Assembly (NCBI GenBank): GCA_910578565.1
Contig: CAJTQF010000001.1
Span: forward strand, 440,186 to 504,185
Direction of reading: 5' to 3'
From: an uncultured Christensenella sp.
GTDB taxonomy: Bacteria > Bacillota > Clostridia > Christensenellales > Borkfalkiaceae
Length of the DNA stretch: 64,000 nt
Shown: positions 49,773 through 58,900 of the stretch, piece after piece
How positions within the stretch are numbered: the stretch's first letter is position 1
Layout of the letters: every line of letters starts with the position of its first letter
Made by a program: the position numbers and the translations under genes
The notes under the pieces: model-generated
What the model was told of the DNA's origin: nothing
What the model saw: only the letters and a program-made list of their open reading frames with translations
Databases searched by the model: none

Positions 49773-52244
49773 ATGGCAATAAGATACGAAAATATTGAAA
49801 ATATCGGCAATTTAATTTCAAGCGGGAAGGTGTCCGAATTTACAAAAAAAGTAGGTACAGCCGAAAAGAAAGTTGCGGAAATACTGAAAAAATTATCTGA
49901 TCTGGAAAAGGAAAAGCAAGCCAGAAAACTTGAAGAAGAAAGGCTTGCCGCAGAAAAGATAGCGGCGGAAGAAGCGGCTAAACGCGCAGCGGAGCAAGCA
50001 GCAAAAGAAGCGGCTGAAGCGGCTGAAGCCGAAAAATTAAAGGCAATAGAAAAGCCTTCCAAGCCTGTTATCAAAACAGAGAGTAAGGTTTCCGTTAACG
50101 TTGCACCCAAAGAGAATAAAACGTTTGTAAATCACGATTCACGTCCGCAAAAACCGCCTGTTCGCAATCCGCAGTTTAATAACAGGTTTAACAACAACGG
50201 TTCAAACACCGGAAATGCAAGACCTTCGCAGCCTGCAAGATTTACGGCACCTGCGTCTTCATCAACTGCGGCGCAACCTGCGAAAAATAAAAATTTCGGT
50301 CCCGACAAAAAGAAGCAGAGTTTTGACAGAACCTACGTCGAAAAAGACAGGCGGACCATGTCTAAACGCGCACTTGTTAAACAGCAGGGCGCAAGTATTG
50401 ACGATTTTGACGAAAATAAGAGCGGTTACAGAAAATTACGTTTAAAGAAAGATAAGAAACAACAGAACGCCCAGTCCATTAAAATCGAGCGCGCTGTTGT
50501 CACGACCAACGATATTCCTTTAAAATCGCTTTCCGAAAAACTCGGTATTTCTGCGGTGGAAATTACTAAGCGCTTGTTTAAAGAAGGCGTTATGAAGACC
50601 GTAAACGAATCAATCGATTACGACACCGCTGCTCTTATTGCGGCGGGACTTGGTATCGAACTTGAATATAAACCCGAAAAGACCGCAGAAGAAGTGCTTA
50701 TTGAAAAACAGGCGGATACGGTTGAAGAAATCGAAAGTCTTGTTCCACGTGCTCCGATTGTCACCGTTATGGGACACGTAGACCACGGTAAAACTTCGCT
50801 TTTGGACTATATAAGAAAGACAAATGCGGCTGCCGGCGAAGCGGGCGGCATAACGCAGCATATAGGCGCGTATACGGTTTCGGTAAACGGTAAAGGTATT
50901 ACGTTCATAGATACGCCCGGACACGAAGCGTTTACGGCAATGCGTGCACGCGGCGCACAGGTTACGGATATTGTTATTCTTGTGGTTGCGGCGGACGACG
51001 GCATAATGCCGCAGACGATAGAAGCTATCAATCACGCAAAAGCGGCTAACGTATCGATTATCGTTGCAGTAAACAAAATTGATAAAGCTGGCGCTAATAT
51101 CGATAAAGTCAAACAGGATTTGACCGGTCACGGTCTTGTACCCGAAGAATGGGGCGGCGATACGCTTGTTTGTCCGATTTCATGTAAGACGGGCGAAGGG
51201 ATAGATTCGCTTCTGGAAAGTCTGCTCCTTATTGCCGAAATGAAAGAACTTTTGGCAAATCCCGAAAGAGAAGCGCGCGGCGTAATTATAGAAGCGCGTC
51301 TTGACAAGGGCAAGGGTCCCGTAGCTACGGTATTGGTTCAGAACGGAACTTTGCATACGGGAGACAATCTCATTTCCGGTACCGTTACGGGAAGAGTACG
51401 CGCTATGATAGACGACAATGGTAAGCCTGTAAAAGAAGCAGGTCCTTCAATGGCGGTAAACGTGCTTGGTCTTGAAGAAGTTCCCAATTCCGGCGATTCT
51501 ATTTTTGCGGTTTCGCAGGCGTTAATGAAACAGGTCATGGACGAGAGAAAGAGAAAGGAAAGCGACGCCATGATAAAATCCGCGTCAAAAATTTCTCTTG
51601 ACGAAGTTTTCGGAAAAATTGCAGAAGGCAATATGAAAACTTTGAACCTTATTATAAAGTGTGATGTTCAGGGCTCGGTTGAAGCGGTAAAACAATCCGT
51701 TTCAAAACTTTCGAACGAAGAAGTTCAGGTTAAAGTAATTCACAGCGGCGCAGGCGCGGTAACGGAAACCGACGTAATGCTTGCAGATTCGTCAAATGCA
51801 ATTATACTCGGCTTTAACGTCCGTCCCGATACAAAGGCAAAAGCTCTTGCGGAAAGAAGCAAGGTGGACGTAAGGTCTTACAGAATAATTTACGATTTAT
51901 TAGACGATATAGAAGCGGCTCTCAAAGGTATGCTTTCGCCCAAATATCACGAAGTTTATCTTGGTAAATGCGAAGTCCGCCAGACTTTCAAAATCACGGG
52001 CGTCGGCAATATCGCAGGTTGTTACGTGCAGGAAGGAAAAATCGTCCGCGGCGGCAAGTTGCGTATTTACCGCGACGACGTGCTTGTAGTGGAAGGCAAC
52101 GTTCAGCAACTTAAACGTTTTAAAGACGACGTTAAAGAAGTTGCTTTCGGTTTCGAGTGCGGTTGTGCGATAGAAGGTTTTAACGATATTAAAATCGGCG
52201 ATATAATAGAATGTTATCTCATTGAACAGGTTTCGGCAGGTTAA
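49773..52244 (+). CDS. infB: Translation initiation factor IF-2
   Basis: An 823-aa GTPase that delivers fMet-tRNA to the 30S subunit. The N-terminal about 30-95 is a Lys/Ala/Glu coiled-coil, then a Pro/Asn/Gln low-complexity linker to about 190. The IF2_N domain (LKSLSEKLGISAVEITKRLF) lies near 250. The G-domain has GHVDHGKTSLLDYI, DTPGHEAF and NKIDKAGA. Domains II-IV (C-terminal fMet-tRNA binding, YVQEGKIVRGGKLRIYRD) complete it. GGCGGTGAATAG lies before the ATG. Confidence 0.96.
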   Translation: MAIRYENIENIGNLISSGKVSEFTKKVGTAEKKVAEILKKLSDLEKEKQARKLEEERLAAEKIAAEEAAKRAAEQAAKEAAEAAEAEKLKAIEKPSKPVIKTESKVSVNVAPKENKTFVNHDSRPQKPPVRNPQFNNRFNNNGSNTGNARPSQPARFTAPASSSTAAQPAKNKNFGPDKKKQSFDRTYVEKDRRTMSKRALVKQQGASIDDFDENKSGYRKLRLKKDKKQQNAQSIKIERAVVTTNDIPLKSLSEKLGISAVEITKRLFKEGVMKTVNESIDYDTAALIAAGLGIELEYKPEKTAEEVLIEKQADTVEEIESLVPRAPIVTVMGHVDHGKTSLLDYIRKTNAAAGEAGGITQHIGAYTVSVNGKGITFIDTPGHEAFTAMRARGAQVTDIVILVVAADDGIMPQTIEAINHAKAANVSIIVAVNKIDKAGANIDKVKQDLTGHGLVPEEWGGDTLVCPISCKTGEGIDSLLESLLLIAEMKELLANPEREARGVIIEARLDKGKGPVATVLVQNGTLHTGDNLISGTVTGRVRAMIDDNGKPVKEAGPSMAVNVLGLEEVPNSGDSIFAVSQALMKQVMDERKRKESDAMIKSASKISLDEVFGKIAEGNMKTLNLIIKCDVQGSVEAVKQSVSKLSNEEVQVKVIHSGAGAVTETDVMLADSSNAIILGFNVRPDTKAKALAERSKVDVRSYRIIYDLLDDIEAALKGMLSPKYHEVYLGKCEVRQTFKITGVGNIAGCYVQEGKIVRGGKLRIYRDDVLVVEGNVQQLKRFKDDVKEVAFGFECGCAIEGFNDIKIGDIIECYLIEQVSAG

Positions 52245-52252
52245 GGAGTCTT

Positions 52253-52621
52253 ATGAAAGTAACCAGGGGACAGCGGTTGTCGGGCGAGTTTCAAAAGGAA
52301 ATTTCATCGATTATATCCGCTAAGCTCAGAAATAAATATTCCGCAATGAGCGCAATTATAAGCGTTACCGAAGCGGATATTGCGCCCGACTTAAAGAGTG
52401 CAAACATCTACGTAAGTATTTTTGATACCGATAAACAAAGACAAGAACATACTTTCGGGATAATTAAAGAGAATGCGGGATTTATCCGTCATGAATTGTC
52501 TAAAGTTATGCGGGTAAGGACCGTTCCGGAACTCCGTTTTATTTCCGATTCGAGTATGGAGTACGGTGCTAAAATCGATACGATTCTGAACGGTCTGGAA
52601 ACAGATAAATATGATAAATAA
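52253..52621 (+). CDS. rbfA: Ribosome-binding factor A
   Basis: A 122-aa KH-fold protein that matures the 16S 5' end. RLSGEFQKEISSIISAKLR at the start, DLKSANIYVSIFD and LSKVMRVRTVPELRFISDSSMEYG are family motifs. AAGGAG precedes the ATG, nine bases after infB. It overlaps the nrnA start by 11 bases. Confidence 0.93.
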   Translation: MKVTRGQRLSGEFQKEISSIISAKLRNKYSAMSAIISVTEADIAPDLKSANIYVSIFDTDKQRQEHTFGIIKENAGFIRHELSKVMRVRTVPELRFISDSSMEYGAKIDTILNGLETDKYDK

Positions 52622-53576
52622 TTCAGCTTCGGAAATAGCCGAAAAATTAAAAAAAGCGAATAGTGTCGCCATATTTTGTCACGCAAGACCCGACGGCGAC
52701 GCTTTGGGCGCAGGACTTGCTCTTTTTCTCGCGTTTCAGAATGCAGGGAAACGGGCGGTAATGTGTTGTGAAGATTTGCCGCCCGAAAAGTTTGATTTTT
52801 TACATGTTATGAAACAGGTTCGGCGCGGACTTCCTACAAAGGCAGATTACGATACATTTATAAGCGTCGACTGTGCCGATGTTTCGCGTATGGGCGTTTT
52901 TGCGGACGCGTATTCAAAGTTTGCAGGAGCAACCGTAAATGTTGACCATCACGTTTCAAATTCGGGTTTTGCAAAGTATAACTATGTAATCGATTGTCCC
53001 GCAACCTGTGAAGTTTTGACAGATTTGTTTGAAGTTGCAGGGTTTGAAATAACTAAAGATATTGCGGATTTGCTTCTTTTGGGACTGATTACTGACAGCG
53101 GTAATTTTACTCACTGCGACGTTGGAGAAAACACTTTTAAAGCTGCGGCAAAATTGAGAGCGGCGGGCGGTGACGTGAATTTAATAAATTATATGATGTT
53201 TTCGCGCCAGCCAAAACAACGTGCACTTTTGTACGGCAGGGTTATGAATAAAATACGTTTTGCGCTTGACGATAAACTGACTTTTATTGTTACCACTTTG
53301 GAAGATATGGAGCAAACAGGCGCGGATAAAAGCCTTACGGAAGGTTTTGTCGATTTTCCTTTGACTATTGACGGCGTAGAAGTTTCAATTTCTCTTATGG
53401 AAGTTAAAAAGCGTCATTACAAAGTTTCATTCAGAAGCAAGGGCAAAGTAAACGTTAACGCGGTTGCGGGAATATTCGGCGGCGGCGGACATATACTTGC
53501 AAGCGGTTGCGTCCTTAACGGCGAGTTTGAAGAAGTAATTGAGAAACTTGAGTTTGCCGTTCGACAGAATTTATGA
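52611..53576 (+). CDS. nrnA: DHH/DHHA1 nanoRNase / c-di-NMP phosphoesterase
   Basis: A 321-aa bifunctional oligoribonuclease and pAp-phosphatase-like enzyme. The DHH domain shows FCHARPDGDALGAGLAL (about 22-38), SVDCAD and NVDHHVSN. The DHHA1 domain ends in GIFGGGGHILASGC. Located after rbfA as in Bacillus-type operons. The four-base ATG overlap with truB continues the run. Confidence 0.93.
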   Translation: MINNSASEIAEKLKKANSVAIFCHARPDGDALGAGLALFLAFQNAGKRAVMCCEDLPPEKFDFLHVMKQVRRGLPTKADYDTFISVDCADVSRMGVFADAYSKFAGATVNVDHHVSNSGFAKYNYVIDCPATCEVLTDLFEVAGFEITKDIADLLLLGLITDSGNFTHCDVGENTFKAAAKLRAAGGDVNLINYMMFSRQPKQRALLYGRVMNKIRFALDDKLTFIVTTLEDMEQTGADKSLTEGFVDFPLTIDGVEVSISLMEVKKRHYKVSFRSKGKVNVNAVAGIFGGGGHILASGCVLNGEFEEVIEKLEFAVRQNL

Positions 53577-54421
53577 CGGGTTTTATAATAGTCGATAAGT
53601 TTGCGGGGACAAGTTCCGCGCACGAAGTAAATAAAATAAAGCGGTTGGCGAATACGCCGTGCGGGCATATGGGTACATTGGACCCTATGGCAAGCGGGGT
53701 GCTTCCCGTTGCAATAGGCAATGCCGCGAGACTGTTTGATTATTTTTTAGATAAGCGTAAAACTTATGTTGCAGAGTTTAAGTTCGGCTTGGACAGCGAT
53801 ACTCTTGATATTACGGGAACGGTTACAAAAACAGGCGGCAGGGTGCCGCAGGAAATTGAAATTGTAAACGTACTTCCGTCGCTTTGCGGCGAAGTAATGC
53901 AGGTTCCGCCCAATTACAGCGCTAAAAACGTTGGCGGTAAAAGGGGTTATCAGCTTGCACGTTCGGGCGTTGAGTTTGACCTTCCGCCTAAAAAAGTAAA
54001 TATATATTCAATCAAACTTTTAAAAAAAATTTCGCAAGACAGTTTTTCTTTTGAAATCGAGTGCGGCGGTGGAACGTATATACGTTCGATTGCTCGCGAT
54101 TTGGGGAAAAGTTTAAATACTTACGCCATAATGAGCGGACTTGTAAGAACTAAAAGCGGTTGCTTCGATATAAAAGACGCAGTTAAAACCGAAGAACTTA
54201 CACCTAATAATTTTGAAAATTTTATAATCGCTACGGACAGCGTTTTGCCGTTTGACAGCGTTTATCCGACCGAATACGAAGCGAAGAGATTGTTCAACGG
54301 TCTTTCTGTTCCCTGTACGTATAAGGACGGTTTATATAAAATTTATTTTACAGACGGTTCGTTTTACGGACTTGCCGAAGCGAAAGCTAATAATTTAAAG
54401 GTCAGGACAAAACTATGTTAG
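53573..54421 (+). CDS. truB: tRNA pseudouridine-55 synthase
   Basis: A 282-aa enzyme that modifies the T-loop of tRNA. GHMGTLDPMASGVLPVAIG (about 28-46) carries the catalytic Asp. RKTYVAEFKFGLDSDTLD and GGGTYIRSIARDLG are other family blocks. It overlaps ribF by seven bases. Confidence 0.95.
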   Translation: MTGFIIVDKFAGTSSAHEVNKIKRLANTPCGHMGTLDPMASGVLPVAIGNAARLFDYFLDKRKTYVAEFKFGLDSDTLDITGTVTKTGGRVPQEIEIVNVLPSLCGEVMQVPPNYSAKNVGGKRGYQLARSGVEFDLPPKKVNIYSIKLLKKISQDSFSFEIECGGGTYIRSIARDLGKSLNTYAIMSGLVRTKSGCFDIKDAVKTEELTPNNFENFIIATDSVLPFDSVYPTEYEAKRLFNGLSVPCTYKDGLYKIYFTDGSFYGLAEAKANNLKVRTKLC

Positions 54422-55317
54422 AAATCATCAAGTACAATGAACAAGAGTATCCTTATCCCTGTTTACTTGTATTGGGGTGCTTTGACGCGCTTCATATAGG
54501 GCATGCGGAATTGCTTAAAAAGGCAAAGTTGCAGGCAAAAATAAACGGACTTGATTTGGGTATAATGATGTTCAACAACGGTAAGGGCGGCAGACAGGTT
54601 TATACTCTGGAAGAAAGACTTAAAATTCTTGAACAGTTTAACCTGAAATTCGTACTTTTAGTTGATTACAATGAAGAGTTTAAAAAACAGTCACCCGAAG
54701 AATTTTTAAGTACCGTTGAAAGCAAGCTGAATGTTAAAGGCTATATGAGCGGCAGAGATTTCCGTTTCGGCGCTGATGCCAAAGGCAAATCTTCTACCCT
54801 TAAAACGTATGCCGAAGACGACGAAAACGGCGTTTGGTATATGCCCGTAAAAGACATAACTTACGTAGGGGAAAAAGTCAGCACAACGTTGATTAAAAAC
54901 TGTATTACGCAGGACGGAAACCTTGTAAAAGCCGGCGCACTTTTGGGCAGAAATTATTCGGTTACGGGAATAGTGGTAGAAGGCGCAAACCGCGGCAAAA
55001 AAGTTGTCGGTTTTCCTACCGTGAATATGAAGTATCCTACCGACAAGGTTGAAGTTAAAAAGGGCGTATACAAAGTTAAATGCCTTGCCGGCGACGAAGA
55101 ATTTATAGGAATCGCAAATTACGGCGGACGTCCCACGTTCAATGAATCAAGCGCGATACTGGAAGCGCATTTGGACGGATTTATAGGTACTTTGTACGGC
55201 AGAGCGGTTACTGTAGAATTCGTTGAGTATTTAAGGGATACGCAAAAGTTTGACAATGTCGAAGATTTGAAAGCCCAGCTTAAACTCGATTTAAAAAGAG
55301 CAAGACTTAAAGTATGA
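54415..55317 (+). CDS. ribF: Bifunctional riboflavin kinase / FAD synthetase
   Basis: A 300-aa enzyme making FMN and FAD. The N-terminal nucleotidyltransferase has VLGCFDALHIGHAELL (about 19-34) and SGRDFRFGADAKG. The C-terminal kinase has GRNYSVTGIVVEGANRGKK and VGFPTVNMKYP (about 200-210), then GIANYGGRPTF. It ends four bases into the nfo-like gene. Confidence 0.94.
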   Translation: MLEIIKYNEQEYPYPCLLVLGCFDALHIGHAELLKKAKLQAKINGLDLGIMMFNNGKGGRQVYTLEERLKILEQFNLKFVLLVDYNEEFKKQSPEEFLSTVESKLNVKGYMSGRDFRFGADAKGKSSTLKTYAEDDENGVWYMPVKDITYVGEKVSTTLIKNCITQDGNLVKAGALLGRNYSVTGIVVEGANRGKKVVGFPTVNMKYPTDKVEVKKGVYKVKCLAGDEEFIGIANYGGRPTFNESSAILEAHLDGFIGTLYGRAVTVEFVEYLRDTQKFDNVEDLKAQLKLDLKRARLKV

Positions 55318-56165
55318 TAAAATTCGGTTCAAGCGGCAACGGGGCAAGTTTTTACGCTGCCGGTTACAAACATACCGAAGAAGCGGCGGCTTATTCCAAA
55401 AATCTGGGTCTTGACTGTTACGAATATTCTTTCGGAAGGGGAATTCTTGTTTCCGAAGGCAAGGCTGTAACTATAGGCGAAGCGTTTAAAGCGGAAGGGC
55501 TTGAATTCAGCGTACACGCACCTTATTACATCAATTTTGCCAATCCTGCGGATGAAGCCGCGCAAAAATCTTACAGTTACATTCTGGACAGCGCAAAGTT
55601 TCTCAATTTATTCGGCGGGACGCGTCTTGTTTTTCATCCTGCGGCGCAGGGTAAACTTGACAGACAGCAGGCTGTAAATTTAACTGCGGACAGGCTGAAA
55701 GTTTTAAGAGATTATATTTATCTCAACGGATACGAAAATTTGCATTTCTGCCCCGAAACTATGGGCAAACTTGCCCAGATAGGCACTCTTGAAGAGATTG
55801 TTGAGTTTTGCAAGATAGATAAAATATATCTTCCTGCGGTTGATTTCGGACACATTAACGCAAGAGAGATGGGCAGTTTAAAAACCGTAGACAATTATAA
55901 GCAGCGTCTGGAATATATGATTTCGGAACTCGGATTTGAAAGGGTAAAGCATTTCCACGTTCATTTTTCAAAAATAATGTACGGCGGGAAGGGAGAGATA
56001 AAACACCTTACATTCGAAGATACTGTTTACGGACCCGAGTTTGAACCTTTGGCAATTGCTTTAAAACAACTTAAATTAGAGCCGTATATTATAAGCGAGT
56101 CGGCAGGGACCCAAATGGAAGATGCCGCCGCTATGAAACAAATATACGCGCAGGTTGACATATAA
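55314..56165 (+). CDS. Deoxyribonuclease IV-like TIM-barrel AP endonuclease
   Basis: A 283-aa Nfo-family protein. Metal-ligand segments are visible: FSVHAPYYINFA (about 64-75), LVFHPAAQGKL, FCPETMGK (about 146-153), VDFGHINAR and KHFHVHFSK (about 215-223). The family repairs abasic sites with three zinc ions. It is diverged from canonical Nfo, so the substrate is less certain. It is the last gene of the nusA-type run; a promoter for pepP overlaps its end. Confidence 0.8.
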   Translation: MIKFGSSGNGASFYAAGYKHTEEAAAYSKNLGLDCYEYSFGRGILVSEGKAVTIGEAFKAEGLEFSVHAPYYINFANPADEAAQKSYSYILDSAKFLNLFGGTRLVFHPAAQGKLDRQQAVNLTADRLKVLRDYIYLNGYENLHFCPETMGKLAQIGTLEEIVEFCKIDKIYLPAVDFGHINAREMGSLKTVDNYKQRLEYMISELGFERVKHFHVHFSKIMYGGKGEIKHLTFEDTVYGPEFEPLAIALKQLKLEPYIISESAGTQMEDAAAMKQIYAQVDI

Positions 56166-56183
56166 TTTATATTTTGGTAAAAT
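56155..56183 (+). promoter_or_regulatory. Promoter of pepP-efp
   Basis: -35 TTGACA (56155-56160), a 17-bp spacer and -10 TAAAAT (56178-56183), overlapping the nfo-like stop codon. Confidence 0.7.
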
Positions 56184-56201
56184 AAATTTCGGAAGCAGAT
56201 A

Positions 56202-57248
56202 ATGATACAGACAAACGCGTCAAAGATTTATAATTTAGTCGGTGCCGAAACTGTTTTGACGGAAGCTACCGATTTGCGTAAATATATTACGGGAATTTCT
56301 ACTTCGTTCGGATATGTTTTGTCCGATAAAAACGGCTCGGTTTTTTATACGGATACGCGCTATCTCGAAGGCGCAGTAAAGGCATTGCAAGGTTCTGAAA
56401 TTTCCGTAAAAAAGTTTGAAAGTCTTGAAGACATTTTAAAGCCTTATAAACAAATTGCTATACCCGTAAGTAAAACGCTTTATAAAGATTATAAAAAATT
56501 ACAATCATTCAATCTTGAAATACTCGACAGCACGCCCGCTTTTGTTTCGGCGATGTCTCATAAAGAAGATTATGAATTGAATCTAATAAAAAGCGCTTGT
56601 TCTATAGCCGATAAAGCTCTTGTATCGCTTTTGGGTAGTATAAAAGAAGGAATGAGCGAAAATGAAGTTGCCGCGCAGCTTGAATACCTTATGCGCAAAA
56701 ACGGCGCAAGCGGCACAAGTTTTGAAACGATTGTGGCTTTCGGTGAAAATTCAAGCGTTCCCCATCACGAAACGGGTATGCGTAAGTTGAAGTTCGGCGA
56801 CGTAATTCTTATCGATTACGGTTGTAAGTACGGCGGATATTGTTCGGATTGTACAAGAACTTATCTTTTCGGCGATGATAAAAAGCACGAAGATTTTAAA
56901 AAGGCTTATGCAAGCGTATTGCAAGCGCATAATTTAGTTAAAGAAAAAGTTATAAGCGGAATGACCGGCAGCGAAGCCGACGCGGTCGCAAGAGAATACT
57001 TGAAAGAGCAGGGGCTTGGTCAATATTTCACTCATGCGCTTGGGCACGGAATAGGTATTAACGTCCACGAATTTCCCACATTATCGCCTAAGAGTAGCGA
57101 CGTTCTTTTAAACGGAATGGTTTTTTCGGACGAGCCGGGCGTATATCTTGAAGGCAAATACGGAATAAGGATTGAAGACAGCGTAACTTTGTCTGACGAC
57201 AGGGTATTAAGCCTTACCGATACGGACAGAAAACTGACTGTTTTATAA
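56202..57248 (+). CDS. Xaa-Pro aminopeptidase (M24 family)
   Basis: A 348-aa dinuclear-metal peptidase that removes residues before proline. The N-terminal creatinase-like domain spans about 1-120. The pita-bread domain keeps all ligands: LIDYGCKYGGYCSDCTRT (two Asp), HALGHGIGINVHE (His), DEPGVYLEG (Glu) and GIRIEDSV (Glu). GGAAG is before the ATG. pepP-efp adjacency is common in Firmicutes. Confidence 0.93.
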   Translation: MIQTNASKIYNLVGAETVLTEATDLRKYITGISTSFGYVLSDKNGSVFYTDTRYLEGAVKALQGSEISVKKFESLEDILKPYKQIAIPVSKTLYKDYKKLQSFNLEILDSTPAFVSAMSHKEDYELNLIKSACSIADKALVSLLGSIKEGMSENEVAAQLEYLMRKNGASGTSFETIVAFGENSSVPHHETGMRKLKFGDVILIDYGCKYGGYCSDCTRTYLFGDDKKHEDFKKAYASVLQAHNLVKEKVISGMTGSEADAVAREYLKEQGLGQYFTHALGHGIGINVHEFPTLSPKSSDVLLNGMVFSDEPGVYLEGKYGIRIEDSVTLSDDRVLSLTDTDRKLTVL

Positions 57249-57276
57249 ATACGTTTAATTAACAAGGAGAATAAAT

Positions 57277-57852
57277 ATGGCATCAATTTTAGCAGGCGAC
57301 ATCAGAAAGGGCACCACGTTTGAATATAACGGTAAGGGCGTCTATACAGTTACCGAATTTCAGCACGTAAAACCCGGTAAGGGCGCGGCGTTTGTAAGAA
57401 CTACTCTTAAAAACGTTGTAACCGGTCAGGTTCTTTCCGATATAACTTTCAATCCCACGGCAAAACTCGAAACGGCGCAGGTTGAAACAAAGAAGATGAC
57501 CTATTCGTACACCGACGGTGAATTTTATTACTTTATGGACCCCGATAGCTTTGAGATGATTACTCTCAATCTTGACCAAGTTGAAGACGCGCTTAAATAT
57601 ATTAAAGAAAACGATAACGTAACCATAAAGTTCCTTAAAGGAGTAGCGTTCTCCGTTGAACCCGAAAACTTTGTCGAACTTAAAATAACGGAGTGCGAGC
57701 CCGGGGTTAAGGGCAACACTGCAACCAACGCAATGAAAAACGCAGTTGTTGAAACGGGCGCAACGGTTCAGGTTCCTATGTTTGTTGAAGAAGGCGAAAC
57801 TATCCGTATTGATACCCGCACGGGCGAGTATATGTCCAGAGTCGGCAAATAA
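57277..57852 (+). CDS. efp: Elongation factor P
   Basis: A 191-aa (slightly longer than usual) tRNA-shaped factor that rescues polyproline stalls. The tip loop KPGKGAAFVRTTLKN (about 29-43) contains the Lys that Firmicutes modify. The OB domains and the C-terminal TGEYMSRVGK are typical. AAGGAG precedes the ATG. Confidence 0.96.
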   Translation: MASILAGDIRKGTTFEYNGKGVYTVTEFQHVKPGKGAAFVRTTLKNVVTGQVLSDITFNPTAKLETAQVETKKMTYSYTDGEFYYFMDPDSFEMITLNLDQVEDALKYIKENDNVTIKFLKGVAFSVEPENFVELKITECEPGVKGNTATNAMKNAVVETGATVQVPMFVEEGETIRIDTRTGEYMSRVGK

Positions 57853-57858
57853 TTTTAT

Positions 57859-58296
57859 ATGAAAGCCGTTATTCAGCGTGTAAAGCGCACGGCGCTTTCT
57901 GTCGACGGCAATCTGATTTCTGAGATACCTTTCGGACTTGCCGTTTATCTCGGTATCAAATGCGGCGATACCGAAGATATGACAGGCGTTATGGCTGGCA
58001 AAATTTCCAGATTGAGAATTTTTGAAGATGTCGACGGTAAAATGAATTTATCGGTAAAAGACGTTAAAGGCGAAATATTGCTAATTTCCCAGTTTACGCT
58101 TTACGGTGATTGTTCTCATGGCAATCGCCCCAGTTTTACTGAAGCGGAGCGACCCGAAGTTGCCGAAAAACTTTACATTTCAACAGCAGAAAAACTTCGC
58201 GAACTGGGTTTGACTGTAAAGACAGGCGTATTCGGAGCGGATATGAAAATTGAGCAGTATAACGACGGTCCGGTAACTGTAATATACGAAATTTAA
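57859..58296 (+). CDS. dtd: D-aminoacyl-tRNA deacylase
   Basis: A 145-aa editing enzyme that frees D-amino acids from tRNA. MKAVIQRVKRTALSVDG at the start, SQFTLYGDCSHGNRPSF (about 76-92) and TGVFGADMKIEQYNDGPVT (the cis-Gly-Pro segment) are all present. It starts seven bases after efp, without a strong ribosome site. Confidence 0.94.
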   Translation: MKAVIQRVKRTALSVDGNLISEIPFGLAVYLGIKCGDTEDMTGVMAGKISRLRIFEDVDGKMNLSVKDVKGEILLISQFTLYGDCSHGNRPSFTEAERPEVAEKLYISTAEKLRELGLTVKTGVFGADMKIEQYNDGPVTVIYEI

Positions 58297-58301
58297 AAAG
58301 G

Positions 58302-58330
58302 CAGGGCGATAATTCGCCCTGTTTGACTTT
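58302..58330 (+). terminator. Terminator after dtd
   Basis: CAGGGCG (58302-58308) pairs with CGCCCTG (58315-58321), followed by TTTGACTTT. Confidence 0.75.
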
Positions 58331-58335
58331 AAAAA

Positions 58336-58872
58336 ATGCACGTAATTAAACATTTTATCACAGTATGCAGGCACAGAAGAGCGGTCAGGAAACTCTGCTT
58401 TAAGTGCGGACTAATAAGACAGGGTTTAACGCACGACCTGTCTAAATTTTCGTTTGCGGAATTTTGGAGCGGTGCAAAATTTTATCAGGGCAACCGCAGT
58501 CCGCAGGCACAGGAAAGGGAAGTGCTTGGTTATTCTGCTGCCTGGCTTCATCATAAAGGAAGAAACAAGCACCATTTTGAATACTGGACTGATTTTGCGG
58601 ACGGAAAAAAAGTATATGTCAAAATGCCGGCAAGATATCTGGCTGAAATGATTTGCGACCGTATTGCCGCCTGTAAAACGTATCTTAAAACAAAATACAA
58701 TGATGCCAGCGCGCTTGAATATTTTGAAGCAAAGACCGATAAAGACGGTATGAACGGGCAGACATGCGGGCGGTTGCGCCATTTTTTGACAATGCTGAAA
58801 GAGCACGGTGAAAAGTATACTTTAAAAGAGCTTAAAAAATTTATAAAATCAGAAAAAAATTTCCGCGCATAA
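58336..58872 (+). CDS. DUF5662 family protein
   Basis: A 178-aa protein of the DUF5662 family as I recognise it: HVIKHFITVCRHR at the start, GLTHDLSKFSFAEF (about 29-42), WLHHKGRNKHHFEYW (about 70-84) and MPARYLAEMICDR (about 96-108). The conserved His/Asp residues suggest an HD-like metal site. Function unknown. It begins 15 bases behind the dtd terminator stem with no clear promoter, so it may depend on read-through. Confidence 0.8.
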   Translation: MHVIKHFITVCRHRRAVRKLCFKCGLIRQGLTHDLSKFSFAEFWSGAKFYQGNRSPQAQEREVLGYSAAWLHHKGRNKHHFEYWTDFADGKKVYVKMPARYLAEMICDRIAACKTYLKTKYNDASALEYFEAKTDKDGMNGQTCGRLRHFLTMLKEHGEKYTLKELKKFIKSEKNFRA

Positions 58873-58886
58873 ATATTTACGCGCGG
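58863..58886. terminator. Bidirectional terminator
   Basis: A perfect 12-bp palindrome-type hairpin (CCGCGC 58863-58868 with GCGCGG 58881-58886 and an AT-rich complementary centre), flanked by T-runs on both strands. It serves the convergent genes and overlaps the DUF5662 stop. Confidence 0.8.
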
Positions 58887-58900
58887 TTTTGGATTTTAAT